Assembly (NCBI GenBank): GCA_032690845.1 | Contig: CM064426.1 | Coordinates: 62,658,631 to 62,722,630, forward strand | Source: Eleusine coracana subsp. coracana | Taxonomy: Eukaryota > Streptophyta > Magnoliopsida > Poales > Poaceae | Direction: 5' to 3' | DNA length: 64,000 nucleotides | Part shown: positions 35,210 to 47,100 of the stretch, in pieces | Layout: every line of letters starts with the position of its first letter | Numbering within the stretch: position 1 is the stretch's first letter | The notes under the pieces: generated by a model | Databases searched by the model: none | Told to the model about the DNA's origin: nothing | Seen by the model: the letters and a program-made list of their open reading frames with translations, nothing else | Program-made: the position numbers and the translations under genes

Positions 35210-35361
35210 TGTTAGAGATATCAGTTGTAGATATTGTACTTAGAATAGATATGATCCTTTGGATCTCCTGTTGTAACATTACTTGATGTACAAGTTATAT
35301 CCTTCATATATATAGATCGGCACCCAAGCCATCAGCCATGCGGTGATTTTACAACTCTACA
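35210..35361 (+). repeat. copia-3 3' LTR
   Basis: It is 152 bp, preceded by the polypurine tract and followed by the ATCAT duplication. A CACTA element starts only 31 bp further right. Confidence 0.92.
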
Positions 35362-36155
35362 ATCATATATCCGGCTCATTTTTTCGTGTCATACTACTAG
35401 AAAAGTCATCATTAGTAAGAAAAGACCAAATGACATTAGTGCCAGACAAAATGAAGCTCGTCACTAAACCCAACCCAAAAGGGTGTCCACTATTAATAGG
35501 AATAATTTAGTAGCGGGCGTCTCATGACCCGCCATTAAATCTGGTACAGATTAGTGGCGGGCTATATTTATGACCCGTCATTAACATGAAACACCTCCTA
35601 TGAAAGGAGGGGCGTGGGGTGATGTGCAAACCTTATCCGCCTCCTCCTTCCTTCCGTCGCAACCTTCCACCTCCTCCTCCTCCACCTCCTCCCCTCCAAC
35701 ACCTCCCTTCTACTGCCTCTGCTGACTCCCATGGCCCGCCACGCTACGTAGCCACCTCTGCCTCCTCAGATCCACCCCCATCCACGGCAGATCTGAGGGA
35801 GGGGATTGTCATCGCGACGGTTGTGGTCGCCAAGGCTACCGCCGACACTATGGGCACGATGGCCGTCAAGACGATGGTGGCCCTCGATGCCCATCGCATC
35901 GCTTTGGGGGCCGTTGGTGACCTCCCGGACGTCTCCGAGCAGAGGGCGGTTGACCTTCTCCTCACCTAAGGTGCCGACGCGGAGGTCTTTGTGGCTGCAA
36001 TGACGATGATGGAGGCGGCAGAGGCGGCAGCGAGGACCTCGGCCGTCGCTGAGATGGTGGTTGCGGCGTACACTAGGGTTAGAGTTTAGACGCGGAGACA
36101 ACACCTTTTGGTATGGGCCCCGCTTTTTTTAGATCGGTCATTTTTTAGTTTGTTA

Positions 36156-37135
36156 GAGCATCTCCAAAAGCTCCCCTAATAAAGCTCCTAAAAATAGCTT
36201 TAGTGACAGTCCAAAAACTATTAGGACCAAATTATCTTTCCTCCTCCAACAATTCTTTGAAAAGTGGTTCAATCTGAATTTGAACTGGGCCACGTCAATC
36301 ATGAATTACCTATCCTGAAACGAGGTCATGGTCGCTAGTCCGTGAGGCGCGCGCCGCTGCAGCCTGCTAGGCGACCGTCGCCATTGTTGACGGATCACAG
36401 CCCAACTAGGAAAAGCAAAGAATAGAAAACATGTACAAGGCAAAGCAAGTAAAACTCTGAATCCTGAGCGAGGGACAGAGTGAGTGAGCTCTGTGGATCA
36501 GGACAACGAGGAAGATGTGGAGAGTGCCTGCGCCAGCGCGGTCATGGTTCGGACCTGCATCTCGAGCGCTGCAATGTAGTCGGAGACCTCGGCCAGGAGC
36601 GCCGGTAACGGCAGCTTTCGGCACCCGGGCACCAGGCAACCAAGCACCTTCACCTTCTCGACCTCCTGGTGCTGCTGCTGTGAGGAATTGGAACTCGAAT
36701 TCGAATTCGAATTGGAGCAGCCAGACATGGGTATGGAATGGTGAAGGCGTGCGCGGAGCAGCGTCGTGCGGCGGGCAAGGATGGCGTGGCACCACCTCGA
36801 CCTCCCGCGTGGGGCAGCGCACGGCAAGGATGGCGTGGCTCCACCTCGACCTCCCACGTGCGGCAGCGGCGAGTGCGCGGTCAGTGGAGGAGCAATGGAA
36901 TTGAGTGGACATAGAGTTTTCCCGGCTGAATAATGGCGCGAATTTTTGTCGCTGAGGCGGGAGGAGTGGGATTGGGGACCCCAATTCATTACCTTGTTTT
37001 AGTTACGATTGAGGTGGATTTAGAGAGTTAATAAAAATAGAAAGGTATTTAGAGAAGTTGTTAGAGAATGATTTTTTTATTAAATTTCAATAATTTGATT
37101 TAGGAATAGTTTTTAAGGAGCTCTTGAAGATGCTC
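36156..37135. mobile_element. PIF/Harbinger-like element, 980 bp, carrying a gene fragment
   Basis: The termini GAGCATCTCCAAAAGCTCC and its inverse (GAGCATCTTCAAGAGCTCC) match at 17 of 19 positions. TTA flanks both sides (36153-36155, 37136-37138), as for PIF/Harbinger. The outer parts are AT-rich, while 36330-36960 is GC-rich and holds a helix-loop-helix ORF. No transposase is present. It lies wholly within the CACTA element, so it inserted later. Confidence 0.75.
36498..36728 (-). CDS. Atypical helix-loop-helix protein fragment captured in a transposon, 76 aa
   Basis: From ATG 36728 the product is MSGCSNSNSN, an Asn/Ser-Gln run, then KVKVLGCLVPGCRKL, PALLAEVSDYIAALEMQV and RTMTALAQALS. This matches the helix-loop-helix part of the plant non-DNA-binding bHLH group (IBH1/bHLH149-like), which represses growth regulators by dimerisation; the basic DNA-contacting region is absent or eroded. 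The frame stays open upstream to 36989 (163 codons) but that part is a duplicated Arg/Gly/Pro-rich stretch. The element's TIRs flank it on both sides, so it is probably a captured copy. Expression and function are unknown. Confidence 0.55.
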   Translation of the reverse strand: MSGCSNSNSNSSSNSSQQQHQEVEKVKVLGCLVPGCRKLPLPALLAEVSDYIAALEMQVRTMTALAQALSTSSSLS

Positions 37136-37275
37136 TTACTAAAATAGTATTTAGTGGCGGCATCTATCTCATCACCAAAAAATCTATCATCAGTAACAAA
37201 TAATTTATGACCGACAAGATGTCCGCTACAAATGCTGCATACGGCCTGTTGCTAATGAGGCTTATTGTAATAGTG

Positions 37276-38309
37276 TCAACACGGCTATCTCTATGTATTA
37301 TGATAATGTGGCGTACGTATGACTATGACTCATCATCATCATCTGACATAGATGTCCAACAACGTGGATCTTCTGATCCTTTATTACTACTAGTACTTTG
37401 CACGTGCGTGCAAAAGTTCTTATTTATTATTAAAACTTATGCAAAACCAAAACTTTTAAGTAAAAAAATACATAGTACAATGATAATTGACTACTGAATT
37501 GCATTAAGACCAATAAGTAACAGTGATGAAAAGCAACCATGTCGAAATAATCGACTTGTTTATCCATAAAACTTTATATGTAGTATGTATTGAGATGGAT
37601 ATACATATAAAAAACATGGATGCAATTAACCTTATTGTTAGGTTAAAAACATACAAATTACAACCATGTCACTCACTAACCAAATTCATGCCTACTACTG
37701 CCTTTGCTACTACATATTGCTCATGGCTCCTACTTTTCTTATCAGCAAACAAAATATAAATAAAACATTGAGAACACTTGTAGACCAAAAGAGGTGCAAT
37801 ACCAATTGGTCGTCTCCACCTGAGGGCACATACGAAATGATCCCCGTGCTCATGCCCATACCTGTTATATTACATATTTTGACAAAATAAGGGACTAACA
37901 GAGCTTTTCAATGTAATGAAATGTTTTCATGGAAAATCTAATAAATGGGCAGTCTTCATCGTAGATCCTATTTTCTGCTCTCCTAAAATGCATCTCTGCA
38001 TATTTGCTAAATTAGCAATGGTTCAGTTACTTGAAAAAATAAAATGAAATAAAAACGAACCATGCTTCTCCTCAGTCTTCACAATGCAAGATCAACACAT
38101 TATTCTAATTAAGAAAAACTAAAATAAAAATGAAGCATGCTTCTCTTTGTAAGCCAAGAATGTCACATGATATTGGCTATGTGATCGAGTAATACCTAGT
38201 AGATACAAGGTAGTCAGTTGTACATGAGCTTAATATATTATTCAACTCCCTAGAGAAATGATTTAGCAGCTATCAATGAAGGGGCTCGGAGTTCATAATC
38301 TTGACCCAT
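37276..38309. other. AT-rich stretch with no supported gene
   Basis: The short ORFs lack any family likeness. A sequence near 37386-37410 (ACTAGTACTTTGCACGTGCG) resembles a motif common in grass repeats but no element boundary was found. Confidence 0.4.
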
Positions 38310-38957
38310 TACCTAAAGTCTCCCAACTCGGATATCTGTGAGTTTGCTATTAAGAGCGGGCAACCTACAAGACATGTACCTTGAAAAGTGTCACCTGATT
38401 CGAAGATAGGGAATCAGAAAATGCCTACTCAGTGTAAAGATATACATGCAACATTACTTCATTTGAAAGTACAACATGATTCCACCTGTGGGTTACCACA
38501 GCAATGAGATATGCCTTTCTACAGATTAAGTTCATTCAATGTGCCTATCCTTTGTCCCCGCGAGCCCAAATGATCTTGGCTGTGGAAAGTGAGGTTAGTA
38601 ATCAATGAGCAGAATATATGATGAATTTAGCAACTCAAAAGTGGTTAGTTGCAAATAATTTGATTAAAAAATTATAATCAGTACCTGAACTCTTAATGCC
38701 TCTTGTGTGTCCTTGTTCTCCTTGTAGGGATAAAACCTGCTAATATAAACTGGTTTGGTTACTAGAGGAGATATGAAACGAATTATGGATTGTTAATCAA
38801 ATGAGCACGTCAAGGAATTCTGATGTAAACTCATCTATTCTAACCACCTAATACCATACATCTCAATCATGAAAATAGTACCGCTAGAAATATAAAATAT
38901 TTATATCACTATATCAGTCCAGTTAACCACTATTTTTTTTATCTTCATACATATATA

Positions 38958-41252
38958 CAAAAACAACAACAAAGCCTTTTTATCCCAAGCAAGTTGAGGT
39001 AGGCTAGAGATGAAACCCATGAGAACCCAAAAAAGAAGAGATGAAGAAACAAAAGCCAAAAAAAAGAAAGAGAAGAAAAAGGAAAAATAAAAATAAAAGA
39101 GAGACAAAAACAAAAGGAACAAAAGAAAAAAGTAAGAAAAAACGAGTAAGCAAGAAGGAAGAAAAAGAAAAAAAAAGATCACGGTTCCGGCATATCTATT
39201 GCTAGTCTCCAAGCGCTCCTATCCATAGCTAGCTCCTTAGGGATATCCCACGCCTTCAGGTCTCTCTTAACCAACTCGTCCCAAGTCAAGTTAGGTCGGC
39301 CTCTACCTCTCTTAACATTAGCATCTCTCTTTAGAACCCCACTACGCATCGGTGCCTTCGGAGGCCTCTGTTGAACATGTCCGAACCATCTCAACCAATG
39401 TTGAACTAATTTCTCCTCGATAGATGCCACTCCTATCCTGTCCCGGATATCGTCATTCTATATTTGGTCTCTTCTTATATGCCCGCAAAACCAATGCAAC
39501 ATACGTATCTCTGCTACACTCAATTCTTGAACATGTCGTCTTTTCGTAGGCCAGCACTCAGCACCGTATAACATCGCACAAATTGCCGTCCTATAGAAAT
39601 TACCTTTAGCTTTTGTGGCACCCTCTTGTCGCATAAGATGCCGGAAGCTTGACGCCATTTCAACCAGCCGGCTGAAATTCTATGCCAAACATCTTCATTG
39701 ATGTCACCGTCCTTTTGTAACATCGATCCTAAATAACAAAACGTATCCTTCTTGGTCACCAATTGTATATCAAGGCTAACGTCTCCATCCTCATGTCTAG
39801 TCGCGCTAAACATGCAAATCATATACTCGGTCTTGGCCCTACTAAGTCTGAATCCCTTGCACTCTAAAGTATGCCTCCACAGCTCCAACTTCCTATTAAC
39901 CCTAGTCTTACTCTTGTCCACTAACACCACATCATCATCAAAGAGCATACACCGAGGGACATCACTCTGTATTTCTCGTGTGACCTCGTCCATCACCAGA
40001 GCAAATAAATAAGGGCTCAATGCTGATCCTTGATGTAGTCCTATTTTAATCGGAAAGTCATTGGTGTCGCCATCACATGTCCAAACACACGTCCTCACGT
40101 CCCTGTACATATCCCTGATGAGGGTAATGTACTTAGTTGGGACTTTGTGCTTCTCCAAGGCCCACCACATGACATTTCTTGGCACTTTGTCATACGCCTT
40201 CTCGAGGTTAATAAATACCATGTGTAAGTCCTTCTTTTGCTCCCGATATCTCTCCATTAATTATCGCATTATGAAAATCGCCTCCATGGTCGATCTTTCA
40301 GGCATGAACCCAAACTGGTTTTGCGTCACATTTGTCACTCTTCTTAGACGATGCTCGATAACTCTCTCCCAGAGCTTCATCGTATGGCTCATCAACTTAA
40401 TCCCACGATAGTTAGTACAACTTTGAACATCTCCCTTGTTCTTAAAGATCGGTACCACTATACTCCTCCTCCATTCTTTCGGCATCTTGTTTGACCGAAA
40501 GATGAGGTGAAAAAGCTTAGTTAACCATACTATGGCTCTGACACACAAGCATCTCCACACTTCGATGGGGATACCATCAGGGCCCATCGCTTTACCACTC
40601 TTCATCCTCTTCAAAGCTTCCTCTATCTCTACCTCCTAAATTCTCCTCACAAAGCGTCTGTTCTTATCATCAAATGAGTCATCCAACTCAAGTATTGGAC
40701 CCTCCTCCTCGCCGTTAAACAACTTATCGAAGTACTCTCACCATCTATCCTTGATCTCCTCATCTCTGACCAGGAGTCGGTCTACCCCGTCCTTGATACA
40801 TTTGATTTGGTTGATGTCCCTCGTCTTCTGCTTACGGATCCTAGCCATCCGATAGATGTCCTTCTCCCCTTCCTTCGTGCCTAGTCGCTGATAAAGGTTA
40901 TCATATGCCTGACCCATTGCTACACTCACTGCTTGCTTTACAGCCCTCTTGGCTATTTTATAGCCTTCTATATTGGCTGCATTCTTGTCAAGATGTAGGC
41001 GCTTGAAACACTCCTTCTTCTCCTTGATAGCCCTTTGCACCTCATCATTCCACCACCAGGTGTCTTTTGCTTCTTGTTTGCCTCCCCTACTCACGCCAAA
41101 CACTTCTGAAGCTACCTTCTGAACACATGTTGCCATCTTTAGCCACATGTCATCTGGTCCTTCTCCTTCCTCCCAGGGTCCCTCTCCTAGCATCCTGTTC
41201 TTAAAGGTTTGCGCTAGCTCCCCTCTAAACTCCCACCACTTTGTTCTCGTGG
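38958..41252 (-). mobile_element. 5'-truncated RTE-type LINE retrotransposon
   Basis: The minus strand encodes the reverse transcriptase of a non-LTR element and ends in a CT-rich 3' region and a (TTG)n tail (GGCTTTGTTGTTGTT) at about 38958, typical of plant RTE elements. The 5' end stops abruptly at 41252, so the endonuclease half is missing, as is usual after incomplete reverse transcription. No clear target duplication was found. Confidence 0.85.
39180..41250 (-). pseudogene. RTE LINE reverse transcriptase, broken
   Basis: A region N-terminal to RT (TKWWEFRGELAQTF, then KEKKECFKRLH) leads to RT blocks KSGKAMGPDGIPIE, IFKNKGD…NYRGI, FMPERSTMEAIF, INLEKAYDKVPR, QGSALSPYLFAL and the catalytic box, here FDDD where the family has FADD. 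The C-terminal region has AMLYGAECW, LRWFGHVQ and RGRGRPNLTWDE. Stops lie near 40738, 40636, 40258 and 39456, with a frameshift near 39660. Three of the stops look like C-to-T changes of CGA, CAG and CAA codons; otherwise one frame is kept for about 1.6 kb. Confidence 0.9.
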
Positions 41253-42791
41253 TCTATTGGAAATAAGACTGAGGCTGAAACTATATCAAATGAGATATTG
41301 ACTTTTTTTTGCATATCTTACCTCGATCTTTTCATGGTGGCAAATTAACACTGACAATATATTTCTTCAGAGCCTCATCAGCGGTGGCAAAAATTTCAGG
41401 CCATAGACACGTAATTAATCTTGCTATTCCGGTCGATGATGTTATCAGAGTTATAAAGATTTATCAGGCCCACTATTCTCCTTGTAATACGCAGGCCAGA
41501 AGATACAGTTATGGAGCTTTGTACTATCTAGATGTTTCACAATCACAAAGGAAGCATGCATTTATAAACATTCCAGAAACATGCTCATTTGCAAATAAAA
41601 TAAGCAAAAATCTTATCTGACAATTCTGAGACAAATATGAGAACAATTTCTTGTCTTGTTTGACAAAATGAACCAACCTGCTTGCATGGAGTCATGAACA
41701 TAGTTAATTGCATTGTGATGAACAACCAATCAAAGAGCTCAAAATAATAGAGAAAAACCTCACTACTTATCTAATAGTTAATTTCTAACATTCTACCATA
41801 TTGATTTGAGGGACAAATTACCTGAAAATGTGAAGCAACTGTTGCAGCTCTGAATCACCAGGGAATATATAGAGGCTGCCTTCTGACCATTTCAGCTGCA
41901 TTAGAACCACATAAGTAAATGGCAGAATTTCTATCAGAAATTAGAAGTACTTAAATCATCTAGCCTAAGCCTAAGATAGGGTTCAAGGTTTAGGGATTGA
42001 GTCACTGTTTTGTGCAGACCATTATGCAAAGCAACCAAGTGAAACAGATAAACATATACACTTGCTCAATGTAGCAGCAAAAAGATGAACACATAAGGTG
42101 TTGTTCATGCATGCTTTGCAGTGAGTATTTCACATGAGCAAACTGACAAGCAATGAATTGATTATTGTAGCAATGAAAAATCAAACAGACATGCATTCTG
42201 ATCAAACAGCTTGTGCTACGACAATGTTGACAGGCAGTTAGCACAAGTACTTATTTTATTTAAGCAATTGCATTAGACAAATTAAACATTTTACATGTAT
42301 ATGCCTTTGTAGTAGCAGATCTGGAGTAATACCTTCAAAGGCCACTGCATATTCAACATATTGATATGATTCAAACCAGCAATATTAATATTTCAAGTAT
42401 TACCTGGCCAATTTCAAATGCCTTTGATTTCTTTTGTATGTGCATGATAACTCATCCATATAAAGACCACAAGAGAATATGTCAAGCATCATAATTGTCT
42501 TCTATCCATAAATTCTCTTATGAAAAATTGGAAATGTTAGTAACCTGTATACAAGGAAATTGAAAAAGAAACTACTTGAGGAAAACAATGATGCTTTCCT
42601 CATGGAAGTCAACATACCATTATATTTTGATGGTTGTAAGTGTAAAGTTTTGAAAAAAAATCAACCATAACTACATAGGATTATAGGTACGAGCAGAATC
42701 AAATGTACTTTCCAAACTTTTTCCTGCAATTGAAAAGAGAAGGTATGCAGAATGAAATGCTTTCCTCTGAAATAAGAAGAAAGAAGGAACT

Positions 42792-43433
42792 TGTTGGTGT
42801 TATGAAGCGTGAGCTCCGAAACATCGAATAGAAAAAGGGAAACGGAAATGGGGTACTCGAAGGATTCTAGGTGATATAACAGGTGTTCTTCACACATCCC
42901 AAAAAAGATTCGTCCCTTTACAAGTAAGTAGGGATGCTCTATTTATAGGCCCGTACTTAGGTCATATGCAAATGACCATTTTACCCCTAATTACATACTA
43001 TATTCTCTGAATATTCGGTACAAAATGGTCATAAAGGGTAAACTAGTCATCCGAGCTTTTCCTGTACCCTTCCTTGATTAGCACGCCACCAAATCTGTTG
43101 ATGCCACATGTCATCTGCCGCATGCCTTGCCCACCTTCGGCTTTGGGCACAACCTTTGACCTCCGAAGGTGTCACAGTTCCCTTCAAAGGGGTTTGCAAT
43201 CCTTCAAGCGTTCTTGCCCGCTCTCTTACGAAGTCTAGGGGCTCTTCTCCCTTCAAGACCCTCCGAAGGATACGTACCCCTCGGGGGGTTCTGATTCTTC
43301 CGAAGCCTTCAAGGGGTACCTGTCTTCAGAGATCATGGTTAATAGACAAGATAACGATGATTGGCCTTGGTTTTTGTTTACAACCCGACTTTGACTGTCC
43401 TCGAAGGGTGGCTCACGAGGTGATCCCCCAACA
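42792..43433 (-). repeat. LTR of gypsy-A, 642 bp
   Basis: It starts TGTTGG and ends CCAACA on the plus strand. On the minus strand a polypurine tract (CCTCGAGGGGCTAC) immediately precedes TGTTGGGGG, so this is the 3' LTR of a minus-strand gypsy element. The second LTR was not found in the window. Confidence 0.75.
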
Positions 43434-43840
43434 GTAGCCCCTCGAGGGGTGGGTCCATCTTTGATGGGCCAAAACCCTTGCTTAACGGGATCTTCTACGA
43501 AAACACCACCCTTTAGGCATCAAAGTTGAGCATCCAGGTTAGGGTTTCGGATGATTTTTCGGAGCTGCTGCCGATAAAAAGAGGGTGACTGTAGTAAAAA
43601 ATCATTTTACTGCTCATCCAATACTTGAGCCTTGCGGAGATGCCCGCCGTTATGATTCGGACCCGGAGGGTGACCGTGTCTGCGAGCGTATCCTCCTCCG
43701 GAAGTTCTCCCAGTTCCTTCGAAGGAATGCTTGACTTAGCTTAAGGTGCCACGACTGTTCGTATTTCATTTATTTAATTGAATTACTACATTCTTGGTTC
43801 TCGAGCCTCCACAGTAAATGCTGGTTCGTTTTTACCTGAC

Positions 43841-43848
43841 TATATAAG
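43841..43848 (+). promoter_or_regulatory. TATA box of the gypsy-A antisense ORF
   Basis: TATATAAG lies about 270 bp before the first ATG (44117, MARVAQTARPVEV). A run of 20 G (43852-43871) follows immediately. The gypsy-B counterpart has TATATAAG at 49734-49741. Confidence 0.5.
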
Positions 43849-44116
43849 CGAGGGGGGGGGGGGGGGGGGGGTAGGGGTGCAATAAGACACGTGAAGGTTT
43901 CCTGCTTTGCGATAGGCTTTGCTTGCTTCCTTTTGCCTTCGCTTTGTTAAGGCTTTACGTTCTGCGCTCACGCTAGATAGAGTTGCACGTGCCTCGAAGT
44001 ATAACTCAAGGTATGCTTTGTGATAGTAGACTTGTCCACGCTTTCCTGGCTGTTCGCGTATACGTTTGTTTTGTTTGTTGTTCTTACTACTTGGTTCTGT
44101 TTTAGGATCTCAAGAC

Positions 44117-47100
44117 ATGGCTCGAGTCGCGCAAACCGCTCGACCTGTTGAAGTTTTGTCGGGGAGGACCACCCTTTGAACCCCGAAGGGGCCGCTGCAG
44201 AGGCTGAGGCAAATCGTGCCTTTGCGTAAAGCTTGGAAGAAACCCTAATTACTGATCAAGGCGACGAAGCTCAGGATCCTCCTCGGGGCTTAAATGAGGA
44301 TACTGATGACGAAGAGGAAGACGACGATGAAGGGATTGAAGAAGAAGGTAAGGACGAAGAGGAGGATGAGGATGAAGAGTTTCACCCTCGCGGCAAGGAC
44401 AAGCTCGCTACTGATGCTCAAGCTCAAGGCTTGAGCCGCCGTGTTCGAGGCTCTGATCCCCTCGAGGAAGACTTGGAGGATGTTGAGGCTGATGTTAATG
44501 AACTCCTTCCCATTGGTGACCCAGATCAATGTAAGGGTCGAAAAGGGAAAAATAAGGAAGGCAAAGAGGAGAGGCCTCGAACTTTTGTATTTGGCCAATC
44601 TCGCGTTAAACGTGCCATGGTTTTGCGCCTTGTTGATCTGGGGTGTTTTGTCGCTGCTGATGCTCCTATTGCCTGGCCAAGAGGAGACTCCCAGTCCTTG
44701 GCGAGATGAAGCTATGGTTTTCGAGGAGCATTTTACCGCCGGGCTGTGCTTTCCTTGCTCGTCTTTTGTGGGGGAAGTGTTGGATAGGTTTGATGTGTAA
44801 CTGCATCATGTGAGCCCCAGCGATATAGCGATGCTTAGCAAGTTTGCTTGGGGGATGCTAAGCTATCAAGGGAAACCTGATATCGAAGTATTTTGTAAGT
44901 ACTACTATGCTCACTATTAGCCGAAGCTCATCAAGATCGACGGTGTGACACATGAAGCAGAATTTGGCTGCATTACTTTCATGCCTCACTTTCAAGGAAG
45001 CGATCAGTTCGTTAAGTGCAACTGGAATCATTGGGGCAATAAGTGGCATGAAAGTTGGCTGTATATCAGAGTTCCCTCGGAGACTGTAATTACAGATGGA
45101 AAAGAGGCTGAAATCTTTCCTCTAGCCTCTCAACTTGTCTCCTGTAGGCCCCGATCCATGGACGGGTGAGTGCCCCAAGGTTGTAAGAATGACTCTGTCT
45201 TTCGTGTCGCCACTTATAACACTAGTGGCCACGACCTTGTGGAAGAATTCATTGCTGCTAACAAGCGGCCTTTGAGCAAGAGTTGCAAGATACCAGGCTT
45301 CATTGAAAAGAGGATTCCCTCGAGGCCTGAAATTAAGGTTCCCTTTCCCAAAGTCTCCGTGGACAAGCGAGGCTTTGATAATGATGCCTTTTTGGAATTT
45401 TTAGTTGCTGCTAGTGAATCCATGGTGGGTCCATATACTCGCGAGGAGGATAAACACACACGCGAGAGGACTTCGCATAGCGGGTGTCTCAACCACGTGC
45501 TGAGCTTGGCCGGTATTGTTTATCCTGATCGGGTGGCGCCTGGTCCTCATGCTAAACGGAACAGGGCTCCTGGTAATGTTGGCTCCAAAGCTATTGTAAC
45601 GAAGAAAAGCATAAGAGGGAAAACCCCTACGATGAGCTAGATGCAGAGCAAGGCCCCCAAGAGAAAAAGGGAGGAAACCTCTACGGCAGAACCCTCGAAG
45701 CACGCAAATGTCACCGTGCCTCGTCGTGATTCTTCGGGGTCCTCGGCTCCGGGTTTTCATGCCGTAGGGACCCTGGTAATAGCCGGACCCATGATAGATG
45801 CCTTTGGCAGTGATGATGATGGGGAAAGAGGTGCTAATGTGGTTGTGGTTTCTCCACCTCTTGCGAAGAGTGCCGACGCTGTGCTTCCCCCTTCGAGTCC
45901 CCGACCTGCGGTCTCGAAAGATCACTGTGCTGACACAGATGTTGCTAACACCCTAGTTGGGCTGAAGGAGCAAGTTGCTGCTCGGGCCAAAGTGGGGGCT
46001 TCTTCGAGGCGCTTGACTCTGGAGGGTGCTGGCCAAGGGTCCGCGGGCATGGGGTCGTTGTTTTCTACAAGGGCCAAAGACTTTGCCAACCCCGCGGCGT
46101 GGGCTGAACTGTGCTCTGCTCCGTACAACCTGATTGCCTCTGGGGCTGAAGGGTTTGAGACCCAAGATTTACGAGTTAATCTTGCTCATATTTTGAGATT
46201 CCTAAGGAAATTCTTGCTTCTTTTTGACTTCGATTGTGGCAGCTCTTTTTTTCTGATTTTTTATTTTTCTTTGTGTTCTAGGCCTACACGTTTGCATGCG
46301 TTGCTACTGAGCGATCTGATCGGGAATTTGCATCTCTTAAAGAGGTAAAAGATTCATACGTGATGGAGAATGCCAGGTTGAAGGAAAATGATGTCTCTCT
46401 TAAGGAAGCAAAAGATTAGATTGACCTTGCTGTGGCTCAGGCTAAGAACGAGATTGAAACCTTGCGGGCTGAGGTGGATAAGTTGAAAGAGAGTGCAACT
46501 CGCCTTGAAGCTACCGAGGCTAAGGTCACATCTCGTACAGATGAAAACAAAGCTTTAATCCATGTTGCTTCCACTCGCAACTATGGCTTCGCGGCTCAGG
46601 CAATGGCTGCTCATCACAGGTATCGCAAGGCATTAGGCTATGTCGGCGCGGAGCCTATGTCTTTAACCAATGGGTCGGCGGTTATCGAAGAGTCTTTCTT
46701 TAAGTGGCTTGAGGCTGAGTTCACCGCACTCTCTAGGGTCATGGATAAGCGCAACAACTTTGGCTCGCTTCATACTGTGAAGGCTGCCTTCGGACTGCTA
46801 GAACATAAAGGCTGCGATGATTTTCAGGATATAGGCAAGCGAGACTTTCCAATCGGGGCCAACGCTCGAGATAACTTGTTAAGCGATGCTTCTGCTGCTG
46901 TGAAGCGTCTTGTTATCAGGTTCTAGCACGATCATGGTCGCGAGGCTGCTCGGTTGGTCACGATGGAGAGGCTTGCCCAGGTGTGCAACTTGTTTTTAAT
47001 TAATTACTTTCATTTGATTTGGAGGCTACGAAGGTGATTATTCGTTTGTTGACATGTCTAGGCTCGCAAGGCTGCTCAAGCTGCTTCGTCCACTCTAGCG

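Larger units (their letters stand above)
30634..35361 (+). mobile_element. Complete but dead copia element (copia-3), 4728 bp
   Basis: Two 152-bp LTRs (30634-30785, 35210-35361) are about 95% identical and begin TGTTAGAGATATCAG. A perfect target duplication ATCAT flanks the element (30629-30633, 35362-35366). The PBS TGGTATAGAGCC follows the 5' LTR, and a G-rich PPT (CTGCGGGCGGG) precedes the 3' LTR. Gag and pol on the plus strand hold many frameshifts. Confidence 0.95.
35392..37275. mobile_element. Non-autonomous CACTA element, 1884 bp, with a nested insertion
   Basis: The left end TACTACTAGAAAAG and the right end (complement CACTATTACAATAAG) share a diverged CACTA terminus, and the similarity extends inward through CATTAGYAA. 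A perfect 3-bp duplication TCA flanks it (35389-35391, 37276-37278). Repeats around GGCGGGC and CCCGCCA near the left end look subterminal. A plus-strand reading frame of 116 codons at 35619-35969 is proline-rich then alanine-rich, with no family likeness. Removing the nested 980-bp element leaves about 0.9 kb. Confidence 0.75.
38310..41895 (-). pseudogene. TruD/PUS7 pseudouridine synthase pseudogene, exons scattered
   Basis: PUS7 makes pseudouridine in tRNA and other RNA. On the minus strand exon 38736-38685 (AG/GT ends) reads FYPYKENKDTQEALRVQ. The next exon starts at 38579 and reads PRSFGLAGTKDR, matching the conserved TruD block YKEN.DT…F…AGTKDK. Further down (38310-38420) are VTLFKVHVL and, after a shift, LPALNSKLTDIRVG, again in TruD order. 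Upstream exon-like pieces are KWSEGSLYIFPGDSELQQLL (41895-41822) and PEIFATADEALKKYIVS ending at a donor at 41322; their place in the protein is less sure. Stops occur after AGTKDR and within the 41.3-kb exon. An RTE LINE fills the intron between 41322 and 38736. Confidence 0.7.

Noticed and set aside
35619..35969. Plus-strand proline/alanine-rich ORF in the CACTA element
   Set aside because: It is low complexity with no motif and is probably GC-rich subterminal repeat sequence.
38901..39212. Minus-strand Phe/Leu-rich ORF
   Set aside because: It reads the CT-rich 3' untranslated part of the RTE LINE.
44290..44598. Minus-strand hydrophobic ORF of 102 codons resembling a membrane protein
   Set aside because: It is the complement of a Glu/Asp-rich stretch, which always reads as Leu/Phe/Val-rich.
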